From positions 1 to 6,302 of the forward strand of contig SKVC01000116.1 in the NCBI GenBank assembly GCA_007129655.1: a stretch of 6,302 bases of DNA, written 5' to 3'. A model generated the notes under the pieces. That model made no database searches, was not told the DNA's origin, and saw only the letters and a program-made list of their open reading frames with translations. Below are positions 5,831-6,302 of this stretch, one piece after another (the stretch's first letter is position 1; each line of letters opens with the position of its first letter). This DNA is from Thermoplasmata archaeon. Its GTDB lineage: Archaea > Thermoplasmatota > Thermoplasmata > Halarchaeoplasmatales > Halarchaeoplasmataceae. The translations under genes were made by a program, and so were the position numbers.

Positions 5831-6044
5831 AACTTTCAGTAACTGGCCGGTATTCTAGCTGAGAAAACATTCGTTGATTATTTTCCGCAATCTATTTTTA
5901 CATCTACACACTTGTTCATCCGATAGAGTTTGTGGATGAAAGTGAATATAAAAAACGATGTAATTGTAGAACGATATTTTGATATTATGTATTTCAACAA
6001 GGCGATGGAAATATGAAATAATAGCGGTATGACATTTTGGATAG
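5831..6044. other. AT-rich intergenic stretch with no supported gene
   Basis: This stretch has no convincing gene. It includes T-rich tracts (about 5879-5899) that could end the 56-residue gene's transcript, and a 26-codon frame at 5936-6016 with no ribosome-binding site or clear promoter. The minus strand has a long stop-free run (about 5855-6160) but no usable start codon and unusual low-complexity content. I see no tRNA, repeat or mobile-element end. Confidence 0.5.
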
Positions 6045-6101
6045 AAAAGATGAAAAGAAAAAGAGTTAACTGAGGGATCCCGTCTTATAACAGGCGGGTC
6101 C
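6045..6101 (-). terminator. Hairpin plus T-tract terminator, minus strand
   Basis: On the minus strand GGACCCGCC (6101-6093) pairs with GACGGGATCC (6084-6075) with one bulge and an 8-base loop, making a strong stem. CTCTTTTTCTTTTC and further T-rich sequence (6064-6045) follow. This is a terminator-like arrangement for a transcript running leftwards from about 6184. The loop contains the stop codon of the 29-codon frame. Confidence 0.5.
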
Positions 6102-6174
6102 GCTCGTTCTGCGTTTCTAGGCCTACTAAGGCCATGGTCAGGCTTTTTCCAGGTTTCTTCTTGTTACCGAACAT
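6085..6174 (-). CDS. Candidate 29-residue basic microprotein, or the body of a small RNA
   Basis: The frame opens MFGNKKKPGKSLTMALVGLE and ends NERTRLL. It is lysine-rich at the start, then a short hydrophobic stretch, then charged. A GTGGT sequence lies a few bases before the ATG, and a 14-base palindromic TATA element is centred about 35 bases upstream, so a leader of about 10 bases is expected. The stop falls in the loop of a strong hairpin followed by a T tract. These signals make a complete miniature transcription unit of about 125-140 bases. The product could equally be a small noncoding RNA in which the frame is incidental. The amino end vaguely recalls the start of small GTPases, but the P-loop GK[ST] is absent and I do not claim that relationship. 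Confidence 0.35.
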   Translation of the reverse strand: MFGNKKKPGKSLTMALVGLETQNERTRLL

Positions 6175-6202
6175 TTTTACCACAATACGGTAAAAGCGGT
6201 GC

Positions 6203-6216
6203 TAGTATATATACTA
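6203..6216 (-). promoter_or_regulatory. Palindromic TATA element of the minus-strand mini-unit
   Basis: TAGTATATATACTA is a perfect 14-base palindrome. Read leftwards it gives a start near 6184, just before the ATG at 6174. Because it is symmetric it could in principle also act rightwards, but nothing recognisable lies at the matching distance there. Confidence 0.45.
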
Positions 6217-6263
6217 TATTCAATATATTAATAGATAACTTGAATATCCGTTGAGATAGTGTG

Positions 6264-6275
6264 AACTTATAAGTT
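6264..6275 (+). promoter_or_regulatory. Promoter-like palindrome near the right edge
   Basis: AACTTATAAGTT is a perfect 12-base palindrome with a TATA-like core (CTTATAAG). Transcription would start about 25 bases on, near 6294, where GGGCCCAGA begins just before the window ends. It probably serves a gene outside the window. The sequence at 6292 does not fit a tRNA start (no T at position 8). Confidence 0.35.
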
Positions 6276-6302
6276 GAAGATAGGAAAAAGTGGGCCCAGA
6301 GA

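Noticed and set aside
5936..6016. 26-codon plus-strand frame starting MKVNIKNDV
   Set aside because: It has no Shine-Dalgarno site and no clear promoter, and short frames are expected in AT-rich DNA.
5855..6160. Stop-free minus-strand run of about 100 codons
   Set aside because: It contains no ATG and no sensible start. The translation is low-complexity and rich in F, H, Y and I, as expected of AT-rich noncoding DNA.
6085..6174. Similarity of MALVGLE to the start of small GTPases
   Set aside because: The GxxxxGK[ST] P-loop is not present, and the frame ends after 29 codons without a continuation.
6292..6302. Possible tRNA start GGGCCCAGA
   Set aside because: Position 8 is G rather than the near-universal T, and the rest lies outside the window.

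Overview
The window looks archaeal, most likely a moderate-GC euryarchaeon or Thermoplasmata-related lineage (lineage is inference). Several genes have an AT-rich TATA-like element 24-30 bases upstream of an ATG with little or no leader (199, 4478, and 4388 on the minus strand), as in archaeal leaderless transcription. Other genes use GGAGG/AGGTGG ribosome-binding sites. The UbiD-family decarboxylase has the archaeal form, with a GSTLDPSA / GLDATRP carboxy end. The phosphoesterase-like protein resembles an archaeal Icc-related group.

Layout. Bases 1-105 are a more GC-rich, hairpin-dense stretch that looks like the 3' part of a structured RNA cut by the window edge; I cannot name it. Bases 199-1214 (+) hold two translationally coupled genes: an 83-aa soluble protein of unknown function and an eight-segment membrane protein resembling the sensor portion of archaeal signalling proteins. 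They converge on, and overlap by 20 bp, a three-gene minus-strand operon (4388-1195). That operon encodes a calcineurin-like phosphoesterase-fold protein lacking most metal ligands, a UbiD-type prenylated-FMN decarboxylase (a good candidate for anhydromevalonate phosphate decarboxylase of the archaeal mevalonate pathway), and a Ste24/M48-type membrane zinc protease. Gaps are only 2 and 6 bp. A compact divergent promoter region (4389-4477) separates this operon from purM (4478-5473, +; AIR synthetase of purine synthesis).

The last 830 bases are gene-poor in the usual sense but organised. A 28-codon ORF sits 7 bp after purM and is followed at once by a pyrimidine-rich terminator-like tract. Next is a 56-aa acidic small gene with its own promoter and ribosome-binding site. 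Then comes AT-rich sequence, and a minus-strand mini-unit (palindromic TATA, 29-codon ORF, hairpin plus T tract). The final 40 bases carry a palindromic promoter-like element pointing off the right edge.

The best-supported biology is purine synthesis, isoprenoid-type decarboxylation and membrane proteolysis. The most unusual items are the metal-ligand-depleted phosphoesterase fused by operon to UbiD and Ste24, the uncharacterised small-protein/membrane-sensor pair, and the cluster of microgenes after purM. No mobile element, CRISPR array or tRNA was seen.
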